A DNA stretch of 64,000 bases from an uncultured Lachnospiraceae bacterium. Its GTDB lineage: Bacteria > Bacillota > Clostridia > Lachnospirales > Lachnospiraceae. The notes beneath the pieces were generated by a model. The model saw only the letters and a list, made by a program, of their open reading frames with translations. It ran no database searches and was not told the origin of the DNA. The DNA lies in assembly GCA_944381615.1 (NCBI GenBank), contig CALWLT010000007.1, positions 1-64,000 on the forward strand. Direction: 5' to 3'. Positions 9,046-17,005 of the stretch are shown piece by piece (positions within the stretch are counted from its first letter, which is position 1; every line of letters begins with the position of its first letter). Made by a program: the position numbers and the translations under genes.

Positions 9046-9663
9046 TTATTCCTCCGGCTGCACGCCCCGCGCCCGGTATCCCTCCGCTGTCCGCCGCCAG
9101 TTCCGCTTCATCTCCTCGCTCAGGCTTCCCCACATGCCGTATTTTTCCATCACGCGCAGAAGCAGCCCGACCGTCTCGCGGATCTCCTCCTCGCTCTGGA
9201 AATTGTGCTCCATGCCGATCCCCAGAATGGAAAACGTCACGATGCTGGTCAGCATCTCCGCCTCCGCCGCCGGCATCTCCCGGAACAGGCGCTCCTTCTC
9301 CATGGCGCGGTAAAAATACTGGTAGATCTTCTCGCCCATGGTCCGCACCAGGAACATATAGCGCGGCGAATCGACCAGCACCTTCGTATATTTCTGGTTG
9401 CGCATGATATAGGTATAGAAAAGCGTCAGCGCCTCCTCCGGCCCGGCGCAGTTCTGGCACCTCATTACCAGTTCGTCCAGCCGCTGCTCCATGTACGCCT
9501 CAATGAGATCGTAAATGTCTTTAAAATGATAGTAGAAGGTTTTTCGCGTGACCCCGCTCTTTTCCACGACGGCGGTAACCGTGATCTTATCCGCCGCCTT
9601 CCCCGTGATCAGCTCCTCGAACGCCCTCATCAGGCGTTCCCGCGTGCTGTGATTTCCCTCCAT
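9046..9663 (-). CDS. TetR-family transcriptional regulator
   Basis: 205 residues from the ATG at 9663, chosen because GGGAGGAG precedes it; this start leaves a 19-bp gap after the antiporter gene, whereas an upstream ATG would overlap that gene. The helix-turn-helix is textbook (ITVTAVVEKSGVTRKTFYYH, then FKDIYDLIEAY). The C-terminal domain looks like the dihydroxyacetone-kinase-regulator/TetR_C type (KVLVDSPRYMFLVRTMGEKI). It lies upstream of the efflux operon in the same direction but is separated from it by a terminator. It may control that operon, itself or the antiporter. Confidence 0.85.
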   Translation of the reverse strand: MEGNHSTRERLMRAFEELITGKAADKITVTAVVEKSGVTRKTFYYHFKDIYDLIEAYMEQRLDELVMRCQNCAGPEEALTLFYTYIMRNQKYTKVLVDSPRYMFLVRTMGEKIYQYFYRAMEKERLFREMPAAEAEMLTSIVTFSILGIGMEHNFQSEEEIRETVGLLLRVMEKYGMWGSLSEEMKRNWRRTAEGYRARGVQPEE

Positions 9664-9682
9664 GATTCCGTCTCCTCCCGCG

Positions 9683-11293
9683 TCAGCCCTGCTGTGAGTA
9701 CACGACCGCATGGTCGCCCGCTTCCATGCGCGTATTTCCGTCCGGGATCAGCACCTGGCCGCCCCGCCGGATCATGACTACCACCGTCTTTTTATAAAAT
9801 TTCGCCTCCGAGAGCTTCTTCCCGCACCACCGGTGATCCGGCGTGATCGGGATCTCCTTCAAAAGCGTCCCCTGATGATCGGCAAACCCCTCCGCCGCCA
9901 GCACCACAATATCTCCCGCCTCAATCCGGGTTGAGCCGCGGGGCGCCAGCGTCTCGTCCCCGCGCCGGATCAGGGCGATCAGCATTCCCTTCAGCACGGA
10001 AAGCTCGCTGATCTGTTTTCCCGCCCAGGGATGGTCCGCGCCGATCGGAAGCTGGACAAACTGGATCTGCATATCCGCCGTATAATCCGAGAACGTCCGC
10101 ATTACGTCGCCGTTCTCGTCGATCATCCGGCACCTGGCCGCCAGCGGCGGCAGCAGCGAGCCCTGGAACACGATGGAAAACAGGACGACGCAGAACACAA
10201 TATGGAAAATATCATATTTCATATAGCTCTCGCTGACCGTGGCCATGATGGCGAACACGATTGAGGCCGCGCCGCGCAGCCCCGCCCAGGAGACGATGAG
10301 ATACTGCCCGAGCGGCGGGCGAAACGGCGCCAGCAAAAGCCCGACCGCCGCCGGGCGGGCGATAAACGTCAGAAACAGCGCGATGGCCAGCGCCGGCAGC
10401 AGGATCGCCGGCATCTGGGAGGGAAATGCCAGAAGGCCCAGCAGGAAGAAAAGCAGCATCTGCATCAGGCCCGTGAAGGCGTCGAAAAAGCCGACCAGCG
10501 CCTTCTGGTTCTTTAACTCGCAGTTTCCCAGGATGATTCCCGTCAGATACGTGCTCAGATAGCCGTTCCCGCCCAGGACGCCGGACAGCGCATAGGACGC
10601 CAGCGCGACCGCGAAGACAAAAATCGTATCGAACCCCTCTCCGCAGAAATCGAAGCGGCTCAGGAAACGCGCCGCCACGAGCGCCAGCGCCACGCCGATC
10701 AGGATTCCGAACAGGAGCTGTTTTCCCAGCATCAGCGCGATCGCGCCGCCGTCCGCCGTCCCCGACATGACAGAGAGGAGGATCAGCGTCATCATATAGG
10801 CAAACGGATCGTTGCTGCCGCTCTCCAGCTCCAGCATGGAAGCCGTGCCGTACTTCAGGTTCAGCCGGCGCGAGCGCAGGATCGAGAAAACGGACGCAGC
10901 GTCCGTCGAACCGAGAACCGCACCCAGAAGGAGCCCTTCCAGAAAATCCATCCGGAGCGCCAGATGACAGAACAGCCCCGTAAAAAGCGCCGTCAGCACC
11001 ACGCCGGCCGAAGAGAGCAGCACCGAGCGGACCGCCACCGGGCGCGCCTCGCTCCAGCGCAGGCCGAAGCCGCCGTAGAACATAATAAAGATCAGCGCCG
11101 CCGAACAGACCTGCTCCGCGATTGAAAAATTGTCAAACGGGATCTTGAAGATGCCGTCCGACCCGAAGGCCATCCCCAGCACGATAAAAACAAAAAGCGT
11201 CGGAACGCCGATCTTTCCGGAGAGGCGGCTTCCGGCGATACAGATAAAAATGATGAGGGAGACAATCAGCAGTACCATCGGTGCAGAAATCAT
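9683..11293 (-). CDS. K+/H+ antiporter, CPA1/NhaP2 (CvrA) type
   Basis: 536 residues. About twelve membrane helices fill residues 1-385, with the CPA exchanger signatures GAVLGSTDAASVFSIL and ELESGSNDPFAYMM (the acidic ND pair of the transport site). Two cytoplasmic TrkA-C/RCK_C-like domains follow (about 395-460 and 465-536; LPIGADHPWAGKQISEL and ITPDHRWCGKKLSEA), a duplication typical of ligand-gated potassium/proton antiporters. AAGGAGG lies 5 bases before the ATG. It likely expels K+ and sets ion and pH balance. The gate may respond to a nucleotide such as c-di-AMP, which is inference only. Confidence 0.88.
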   Translation of the reverse strand: MISAPMVLLIVSLIIFICIAGSRLSGKIGVPTLFVFIVLGMAFGSDGIFKIPFDNFSIAEQVCSAALIFIMFYGGFGLRWSEARPVAVRSVLLSSAGVVLTALFTGLFCHLALRMDFLEGLLLGAVLGSTDAASVFSILRSRRLNLKYGTASMLELESGSNDPFAYMMTLILLSVMSGTADGGAIALMLGKQLLFGILIGVALALVAARFLSRFDFCGEGFDTIFVFAVALASYALSGVLGGNGYLSTYLTGIILGNCELKNQKALVGFFDAFTGLMQMLLFFLLGLLAFPSQMPAILLPALAIALFLTFIARPAAVGLLLAPFRPPLGQYLIVSWAGLRGAASIVFAIMATVSESYMKYDIFHIVFCVVLFSIVFQGSLLPPLAARCRMIDENGDVMRTFSDYTADMQIQFVQLPIGADHPWAGKQISELSVLKGMLIALIRRGDETLAPRGSTRIEAGDIVVLAAEGFADHQGTLLKEIPITPDHRWCGKKLSEAKFYKKTVVVMIRRGGQVLIPDGNTRMEAGDHAVVYSQQG

Positions 11294-11323
11294 AAAAACC
11301 TCCTTCTATTCTTATCTTACTAT

Positions 11324-11348
11324 AAAAAAGCCGCGAACGGGCGACGGC
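11324..11348 (-). terminator. terminator-like hairpin in the antiporter leader
   Basis: On the minus strand GCCGTCG-CCCGTT-CGCGGC is followed by six T, 30-55 bases before the antiporter start. It could be an attenuator or the end of an upstream transcript. No promoter position is certain here. Confidence 0.35.
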
Positions 11349-11379
11349 CATTGTTTCAATCCTGTTAAAAATGTTTGAT

Positions 11380-11408
11380 TTGACAGATCTGCCTCTCACT
11401 TTTATACT
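11380..11408 (+). promoter_or_regulatory. promoter of aroD
   Basis: A consensus TTGACA (11380-11385), a 17-base spacer and TATACT (11403-11408). The leader contains a hairpin (11424-11453) with arms CTGCC/GGCAG and CGTCCGC/GCGGACG just before the GGAGG ribosome site. It lacks a T-run and may affect translation or mRNA stability. Confidence 0.75.
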
Positions 11409-11477
11409 GAGTTACAGAATACACTGCCGGACGTCCGCAGGGGCGGACGGCAGATGACAAAAACGGAGGCAATTCAC

Positions 11478-12239
11478 ATGGCGGCAATTACCGTGAGAAA
11501 TCTGACGATCGGAGCCGGAAGGCCCAAAATCTGCGTCCCCCTGACGGCCCGGACCAGAGAAGAGCTGGCGCAGGAGGCCGGCCGCTTAAAGCGAACCCCC
11601 TGGGATCTGGCCGAATGGCGCGCCGACTGCTTCGACGGCCTGACAAAGCCGGGGGCAGTGACCGAAACGCTTTCCTTTCTGCGCGAAAGCCTGGGCGATC
11701 GCCCGCTTTTATTTACCATCCGCACCCGCGCCGAGGGCGGAAACGCGGATCCCGGAAGCGAAGCATACCGCGCGCTGACATTAACCGCCGCCGAAAGCGG
11801 CCTCGCCGATCTAATCGACGCCGAGCTCAGCGCCGGACACGAAACCTTTTCCGCCGTCGTGCAGGCCGCGCACGCACGCGGCGCCTTCGTCGTCGGCTCA
11901 CGCCACGATTTTAACAAAACGCCCGCCAGAGAGGAGCTTGTCGAAAGCCTCTGCCGGATGCAGGATCTGGGAGCCGACCTCGTCAAATACGCCGTCATGC
12001 CGCAGAGCGCCCGCGACGTGCTGACTCTCTTTGACGCGACCCTGACCATGCGCGAGACCCGGCCCGGAACGCCCGTCATTACCATGTCCATGGGCGATCT
12101 GGGCGTGCTAAGCCGCCTCGGCGGCGGGCTGTTCGGCTCCTGCATTACCTTCGGCACCGCCGGCCGCGCCTCCGCGCCCGGCCAGCTCCCGGCCGAAACC
12201 CTCGAAAAAATCCTGGCGCTTCTGCCAGAGCTGACGTAA
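11478..12239 (+). CDS. aroD: type I 3-dehydroquinate dehydratase
   Basis: 253 residues from the ATG at 11478, which has GGAGG 8 bases upstream; an earlier ATG at 11454 has no such site. It converts 3-dehydroquinate to 3-dehydroshikimate in the shikimate pathway. The class I catalytic residues are all present: Glu46 in EWRAD, His143 in SRHDF and the Schiff-base Lys170 in LVKYAVMP. The length is normal. It is a single-gene unit; shikimate kinase is coded 4 kb away on the other strand. Type I enzymes can also work catabolically, but nothing here suggests that. Confidence 0.95.
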   Translation: MAAITVRNLTIGAGRPKICVPLTARTREELAQEAGRLKRTPWDLAEWRADCFDGLTKPGAVTETLSFLRESLGDRPLLFTIRTRAEGGNADPGSEAYRALTLTAAESGLADLIDAELSAGHETFSAVVQAAHARGAFVVGSRHDFNKTPAREELVESLCRMQDLGADLVKYAVMPQSARDVLTLFDATLTMRETRPGTPVITMSMGDLGVLSRLGGGLFGSCITFGTAGRASAPGQLPAETLEKILALLPELT

Positions 12240-12254
12240 CGCGCCGCCGGGCGG

Positions 12255-12296
12255 GCGAAACGCTGGAATCCGGACGGACGAAACGCCGGAATCCGG
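12255..12296. repeat. short direct repeat between aroD and the DUF1576 gene
   Basis: Two near-identical copies of CGAAACGCYGGAATCCGG lie in tandem between the two convergent genes, flanked by GGGCGGGCG and CGCCCGCC arms that could form a hairpin. There is no T-run. Confidence 0.5.
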
Positions 12297-12308
12297 GTGC
12301 GCCCGCCG

Positions 12309-13589
12309 TTACAGCGAATGTTCGCCCCGGGCGCGCGCCGCCCGATCCCGGATCGACTGAATCACCGGCACCAGGAAGATTGCCACCATTCCGCCGGCAA
12401 ACCCGTTGTTGTAGAGATTCATCCCGCCGTAGACGACGCCCACGTTGAGCGCCACCGAGGTGTGCAGGAAACCGGCCAGAATGCCGCAGATCACGCCGAA
12501 CTCCCCGGCGATGGGCGCCAGCGTCGTAGAAAACAGCAGCGCCAGCAGAACCGACGGATCATCCAAATTCCACGAGCCGGTTATCATGGAGAAACACACG
12601 CCCGCCATGATGGGAAAGATGTTCCGCAGATGCTTTCCCGTGGCGGAAAATCCGACGATTGAAAGGATCCCGCCGATCGTCGGCCCGTTGAGCTCGCCTC
12701 CCGCCCCGATCACAAAGATCGACGCGAAGAAGCCGTTGATCCCCATGTTAAACATGACGGCGATTCCGCCCTCATCCCGGTAGTAATCCGTACCGCCGAT
12801 CCCCGAGGTGCGCAGCATGCGCAGATACGCGCGCAGCACCTCCTCGCCTCCGAGAATCAGCGCCGTCAGCGCCATTCCCCCGAACAGCATGAATAAAAGC
12901 AGAAACAGCAGATCGTTATTTCCGGCAGACCAGATCAGCCGCTCCTCCGTGGAGATGCCGAACGACTTGAGCACCGACACGACGACCGTGGCGATAATCC
13001 CCGACGCAAATCCCACATTGTAAAGCGAATATCCCTTGTGCGCGTTGTGCGTATGGCTGGAAAGCGGCGGGAGCACAAAGCCGATGCAGATCCCCACGAA
13101 CAGCGTCAGCGCCAGGCGCTGCGCAAACGGCATCTGCACGATGTGCATGACCTGGGTAATGATCGGCGACAGGCTCGTGCCGTAGATCGCCACGTAAACG
13201 TATTTGGAAAGATGGGTCTTGTGATATTTTGCATAGAGAAACACGCCGAACAGGATCGCCCAGATATTCATCAGATTCTTCCCGAACAGGGAAAAACCGA
13301 ACATCAGACAGCTGGAGGTAATCGTGTGGCCGTCCATCTCCATGCCCAGAAAATAGATAAAGCCGAGGCTCAGAAGCGTGAGCAGGCCGGCGTTGAGAAA
13401 GGCCGCCCCCATTCCCCCGACCACAAAATAATCCGTGATCAGGAAATCCGGTTCCCGTATCATGCGGAAGATTCCTTCCACAATCGAGTCCAGCGGCTGC
13501 ACGCACAGGCCGACGATCATAAAGTACAGAGGAATCAGAGCCAGGATGAGAAACTTCTCTTCTCTGGACAGAGCTCTCTTATTGGTCAT
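12309..13589 (-). CDS. DUF1576 polytopic membrane protein
   Basis: 426 residues from the ATG at 13589 (AAAGGTG upstream); an in-frame ATG 15 codons earlier lacks a ribosome site. About ten to eleven membrane helices run through the whole protein, with glycine-rich loops (FLNAGLLTLLSLGF; YGGMNLYNNGFAGGM) and a repeated internal layout that suggests a duplicated transporter-like fold. This matches what I know as the DUF1576 family of Clostridia, whose function is unknown. It has its own promoter at 13726-13754 and a 130-base leader. Transport of a small solute is a guess. Confidence 0.8.
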   Translation of the reverse strand: MTNKRALSREEKFLILALIPLYFMIVGLCVQPLDSIVEGIFRMIREPDFLITDYFVVGGMGAAFLNAGLLTLLSLGFIYFLGMEMDGHTITSSCLMFGFSLFGKNLMNIWAILFGVFLYAKYHKTHLSKYVYVAIYGTSLSPIITQVMHIVQMPFAQRLALTLFVGICIGFVLPPLSSHTHNAHKGYSLYNVGFASGIIATVVVSVLKSFGISTEERLIWSAGNNDLLFLLLFMLFGGMALTALILGGEEVLRAYLRMLRTSGIGGTDYYRDEGGIAVMFNMGINGFFASIFVIGAGGELNGPTIGGILSIVGFSATGKHLRNIFPIMAGVCFSMITGSWNLDDPSVLLALLFSTTLAPIAGEFGVICGILAGFLHTSVALNVGVVYGGMNLYNNGFAGGMVAIFLVPVIQSIRDRAARARGEHSL

Positions 13590-13725
13590 AGATGCACACC
13601 TTTCAGACGGAAAGAAGAGGAGGGGGCGTCGCAAAATCAGTCTGCAGCGCCCTCTCCGGTTGCGTTCACGGAAAGCCGCGGCCCGAGGCCGCGCCGTGTT
13701 AATTTTTCGTTAAGACTCTGTTTTT

Positions 13726-13754
13726 ATTTTACCTTCTTTCCGCGCCGAATGCAA
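13726..13754 (-). promoter_or_regulatory. promoter of the DUF1576 gene
   Basis: On the minus strand TTGCAT (13749-13754), 17 bases, TAAAAT (13726-13731). The long leader holds a GC hairpin (GCGGCC-TCG-GGCCGC near 13677) without a T-run. Confidence 0.55.
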
Positions 13755-13761
13755 GAATTTT

Positions 13762-15153
13762 TTATTTATCGCCGCCCTCCTTCTTCGCGTTTTCCTTCTT
13801 TGACTTCTCCTTCGTCCCGCCGTCCGGGTCCGCCCCGGTATCCGGCAGCTTTTCCACGATAACCGACTCGATGCGGCGTCCTTTGATCCGCTCCGCATGC
13901 AGCGCAAGCCCCATGACCTCCACATCCACCGTCGTGCCGTCCTTCGGCACGGAACCCAGGTAATTGAGAATCAGGCCGCCGATGCTGTCGTAATCCTCCG
14001 ACTCCGGAAGCTCCATTCCCAGCGCCTCGCCGATCTCCTCCACCGGCGTATCGCCCGGGAAGCGCCATTTGTTCTCGCCCAGCTGCTCGGCCTCCGGCTC
14101 CTCCTGCTTGTCGAATTCGTCATAAATATTGCCCACGATCTCTTCCAGCAGATCCTCCAGCGTGATGATGCCGCTGATATTTCCGTATTCATCCACCACA
14201 ACCGCCATATGTAGCTTCTTTTTCTGCATATCGCGGAAGAGCCGGTCGGTATGGATCGACTCCGGAACAAAATACGGCGGATGCAGCAGATCGCGAATGC
14301 CCTTCCGGTTCTTCGCCCGCAGATTTAACAGGTACTCTCTCGCATAGAGGATCCCCAGGATATCCTCGCCCTCCTCGTCGTAAACCGGGAAGCGGGAAAG
14401 GCCCGTCTCCTGGATCTTGCCGATGATATCCTCCTCGCTGTCCGTCACGCTGACCGACACCACGTCGAATTCGCGCGTCATGGCCTCCTCGACCGTGGTG
14501 TCGCCGAATTCAAACATGTTCTGCAGCCACTCGTTCTCTTCCTCGTCGATGGCGCCGTTCTCCTTGCCCAGGTCAATCATCAGGCGGATCTCATCCTCCG
14601 TGACCTGCTCTTCCTCGGCCTCGACCTTCATGTGCAGACATTTCAGCACCAGGTTGGTCGAAAACGCCAGAAATGCGATGACCGGCCGCATCACAAACGC
14701 TACCGCCGTCACGACGCCGCAGGCGATCTTCGCCACCTCATAGGATTTCTGCATGGCGATCCGCTTGGGCACCAGCTCGCCGAAGATCAGCGTAAAATAC
14801 GATAAGATAATGGTAATAATTACCAGGGACGCCGTGGCCACCGCGCGCTCCGGCACCATCGTTACTCCCAGGTCCTCACAGATCAGTTTCGTCAGACCGT
14901 CGGAGAAGTTATCCGCCGCAAAAGCACTGCCTAAAAATCCGGCCAGCGTAATCCCGATCTGGATCGTGGACAGGAAATCCGACGGCTCCTCCGCCATCTT
15001 TAACAGCTTTCCCGCCATCTTGTCTCCGGCCTCCTGCTGTTTCTTCAGCTTCGCCGTGTTCAGCGAGATCACGGCGATCTCCGTCGCTGCAAAAAACGCG
15101 TTCAGCAAAATCAGGATTACCTGAATCAATAGCTGTTGTGGCAACTCTCCCAT
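13762..15153 (-). CDS. CBS-domain membrane protein, HlyC/CorC (TlyC) family
   Basis: 463 residues. A DUF21/CNNM membrane domain with four helices (residues 1-190) is followed by a CBS pair (about 205-330; FGDTTVEEAMTREFDVVSV; VVDEYGNISGIITLEDLLEE) and a C-terminal CorC_HlyC/transporter-associated domain (GDTPVEEIGEALGME). The tail is Lys/Glu-rich and charged. Members are annotated as hemolysins but are more likely divalent-cation (Mg2+ or Co2+) transport or efflux proteins controlled by nucleotide binding at the CBS pair. AAAGGAG precedes the start by about 10 bases. No strong promoter lies directly upstream, so expression may depend on read-through of the small upstream unit at 15238-15450. 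Confidence 0.88.
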   Translation of the reverse strand: MGELPQQLLIQVILILLNAFFAATEIAVISLNTAKLKKQQEAGDKMAGKLLKMAEEPSDFLSTIQIGITLAGFLGSAFAADNFSDGLTKLICEDLGVTMVPERAVATASLVIITIILSYFTLIFGELVPKRIAMQKSYEVAKIACGVVTAVAFVMRPVIAFLAFSTNLVLKCLHMKVEAEEEQVTEDEIRLMIDLGKENGAIDEEENEWLQNMFEFGDTTVEEAMTREFDVVSVSVTDSEEDIIGKIQETGLSRFPVYDEEGEDILGILYAREYLLNLRAKNRKGIRDLLHPPYFVPESIHTDRLFRDMQKKKLHMAVVVDEYGNISGIITLEDLLEEIVGNIYDEFDKQEEPEAEQLGENKWRFPGDTPVEEIGEALGMELPESEDYDSIGGLILNYLGSVPKDGTTVDVEVMGLALHAERIKGRRIESVIVEKLPDTGADPDGGTKEKSKKENAKKEGGDK

Positions 15154-15232
15154 AATTCATCGACTCCTTTTCTTTCTAAAATTCTTATTTACGATGGACT
15201 TTCGCGTTTCGCGAATCCGCGAAAAAACAGCA

Positions 15233-15271
15233 CAAAAAGGCATAACCCGCCATTCATGGCAGATCATGCCT
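15233..15271 (-). terminator. terminator after the small ORF
   Basis: On the minus strand AGGCATGA pairs with TTATGCCT across a loop that itself holds GCCATGAATGGC, and TTTTT follows (15234-15238). It separates the small gene at 15283-15375 from the CBS-domain gene and could act as a partial terminator or attenuator for the latter. Confidence 0.5.
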
Positions 15272-15282
15272 CTTTCTTTTAT

Positions 15283-15375
15283 TTATAACCGTAAAAAATA
15301 ACGTCTGTTGCCGCTCTTTACGCGAAGTACCGTATGATTGTTGTCCCCGTCCGCGTCCGCAGAACCGTCGTCCAT
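15283..15375 (-). CDS. candidate 30-residue small protein
   Basis: A short open frame on the minus strand encodes 30 residues: an Asp/Gly-rich first half (MDDGSADADGDNN) and a basic, aromatic end (GNRRYFLRL). GGGAGGAG (15386-15393) lies 10 bases before the ATG. A near-consensus promoter (15422-15450) is 47 bases upstream of the ATG and a hairpin terminator follows 12 bases after the stop. The combination in a 350-bp gap otherwise without genes is what supports it. I do not recognise the peptide. It may equally be a leader peptide that controls the CBS-domain gene downstream. Confidence 0.4.
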   Translation of the reverse strand: MDDGSADADGDNNHTVLRVKSGNRRYFLRL

Positions 15376-15421
15376 CGCTGTTTTTCTCCTCCCGGGCCAT
15401 AATGCTTCAGGCCGCTATTCT

Positions 15422-15450
15422 ATAATAACGGATTGCGTCCTGTATATCAA
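15422..15450 (-). promoter_or_regulatory. promoter of the small ORF/hemolysin leader
   Basis: On the minus strand TTGATA (15445-15450), 17 bases, TATTAT (15422-15427). This is the only strong promoter between cysK and the CBS-domain gene. The start site would be near 15415, giving about 260 bases of transcript before the CBS-domain gene. Confidence 0.65.
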
Positions 15451-15501
15451 GACTTTTCTCATAATTTCACAAAATCTTTATTTTCGGCCCAGTCCGCCTT
15501 C

Positions 15502-16464
15502 TCAGCGCCCGGCTTCTTCCTCCTCTTTAACCGGAGCGGCAAACAGCTCCGTCGAGAGATAGCGCTCGCCCGTATCCGGCAGAATCGTCACGATCCGCCG
15601 GCCCGCGTGCTGCGGGCGCCCGGCCAGGCGCAGAGCCACTGCCAGCGCCGCGCCCGACGAAATGCCAACCAGAAATCCCTCTCTGGCGGCCAGAAGCCGC
15701 GCGGCGCGGTACGCCTCTTCCTCCGTAACCGTCTCCACGCAGTCATACACCGTCGTGTCCAGGACCTCCGGGATAAAGCCGGCCCCGATCCCCTGAATGC
15801 CGTGCGGTCCCGCTTTTCCTCCCGAGAGCACCGGAGAACCGGCCGGCTCTACGGCCACCACGAACAGATCCGGGTTCTTCTCGCGCAGAAAGCGCGCCGT
15901 CCCGGTAATCGTGCCGCCCGTCCCGGCCGTCGCCACCAGCACGTCCACGTCATGATCCATATCCTCCCAGATCTCCGGCCCGGTCGTCCGGTAGTGCGCC
16001 TTCGGATTGGAGGGGTTGACGAACTGACCGGCGATCCAGCTTCCCGGCAGCTCCTTCTGCAGCTCCTCTGCCTTCGCGATCGCGCCGGCCATCCCCTTTG
16101 CCCCGTCCGTCAGCACCAGCTCGGCTCCGTGCGCCTTAAGAAGCTGCCGGCGCTCCGCGCTCATGCTGTCCGGCATCACAATCAGCGTGCGGTACCCGCG
16201 GGCGGCCGCCACGGCCGCCAGGCCCACGCCCGTATTGCCGCTGGTCGGCTCAATGATAACCGCGCCCGGCTTCAGGATCCCCGCCGCCTCCGCATCCTCA
16301 ATCATCTGCAGGCCCACGCGGTCCTTAGCGCTCCCGGCCGGATTAAAACTTTCCAGCTTTACAAAGATCTCCGCCTCCGCGTTCTCTGCCGCCTCCAGCC
16401 GTCTGACACGCACCAGCGGCGTATGCCCGATCAGCGCTTCAATTCCCTCATAAATCCTGCCCAT
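15502..16464 (-). CDS. cysK: cysteine synthase A (O-acetylserine sulfhydrylase)
   Basis: 320 residues from the ATG at 16464, chosen for the AAGGAG upstream; it overlaps the end of the shikimate kinase gene by 17 bp. A PLP enzyme making cysteine from O-acetylserine and sulfide. The PLP lysine is Lys47 in NPAGSAKDR. The substrate loop TSGNTG, the phosphate-binding glycines (TAGTGGTITG) and GIGAGFIP are all present and the length is normal. It is the last gene of a probable five-gene operon (pyrophosphatase, HicB, flavin reductase, shikimate kinase, cysK). I see no CymR-type operator or T-box in front. Confidence 0.95.
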   Translation of the reverse strand: MGRIYEGIEALIGHTPLVRVRRLEAAENAEAEIFVKLESFNPAGSAKDRVGLQMIEDAEAAGILKPGAVIIEPTSGNTGVGLAAVAAARGYRTLIVMPDSMSAERRQLLKAHGAELVLTDGAKGMAGAIAKAEELQKELPGSWIAGQFVNPSNPKAHYRTTGPEIWEDMDHDVDVLVATAGTGGTITGTARFLREKNPDLFVVAVEPAGSPVLSGGKAGPHGIQGIGAGFIPEVLDTTVYDCVETVTEEEAYRAARLLAAREGFLVGISSGAALAVALRLAGRPQHAGRRIVTILPDTGERYLSTELFAAPVKEEEEAGR

Positions 16465-17005
16465 CGCCCTTCTCCTTTTCCGTTCCCGCACCCAGGACAA
16501 ACCCACGCGCCTCCATCAGAGCCCGCAGCTCGTCCACCACATCGCCCAGCTCTTTTCCTTCTTCATCCACGGTCAGATCCGCGTAGCGCTCAAAATAAGG
16601 AGTCCGCTCGAGATACAGATCCCGCAGCGTCATCCCCTCCCGCAGCGCCACCCCGCGGTCCACCACATCGCCCAGCCGCCGTCTCAGCTCCTCGTAGCTG
16701 ATCTTCAGATACACGATCAGGCTTATGGCGCGCAGATGCTCCATCGCCTCTTTCCCGTAGATCACGCTCCCGCCCGGGGCGATGACCGCATGGTCCGCCT
16801 CGATCCGCGCGTTGATCCGGTTCTCAACGGCCAGAAACCCGTCCATCCCCTTTTCGCGGATGATCTCCTTTAGCCGCTTTTTCTCCTCCTGCTGGATGAT
16901 CAGATCCACATCCACAAACGAATATCCCAGCCGCTTGGCCAGCAGCACGCCGGCCGTGCTCTTTCCGGCGGCCGGCATCCCTATCAGCGTAATGTTGTTT
17001 TTCAT
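16448..17005 (-). CDS. aroK: shikimate kinase
   Basis: 185 residues from the ATG at 17005, which overlaps the flavin reductase stop as ATGA. It phosphorylates shikimate at the 3-hydroxyl. The P-loop is GMPAAGKST (residues 9-17) and the substrate aspartate is in DVDLII. The usual shikimate-binding GGG triplet reads PGGSVI, a Gly-to-Ser change. The C-terminus has the usual lid region (RTPYFERYADLTV). The in-frame extension upstream is Arg/Gly-rich and not real. The Ser variant may be lineage-specific. Confidence 0.88.
   Translation of the reverse strand: MKNNITLIGMPAAGKSTAGVLLAKRLGYSFVDVDLIIQQEEKKRLKEIIREKGMDGFLAVENRINARIEADHAVIAPGGSVIYGKEAMEHLRAISLIVYLKISYEELRRRLGDVVDRGVALREGMTLRDLYLERTPYFERYADLTVDEEGKELGDVVDELRALMEARGFVLGAGTEKEKGDGQDL

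Noticed and set aside
15433..16701. Plus-strand open frame opposite cysK
   Set aside because: Shadow of a well-conserved enzyme, with no motif of its own.
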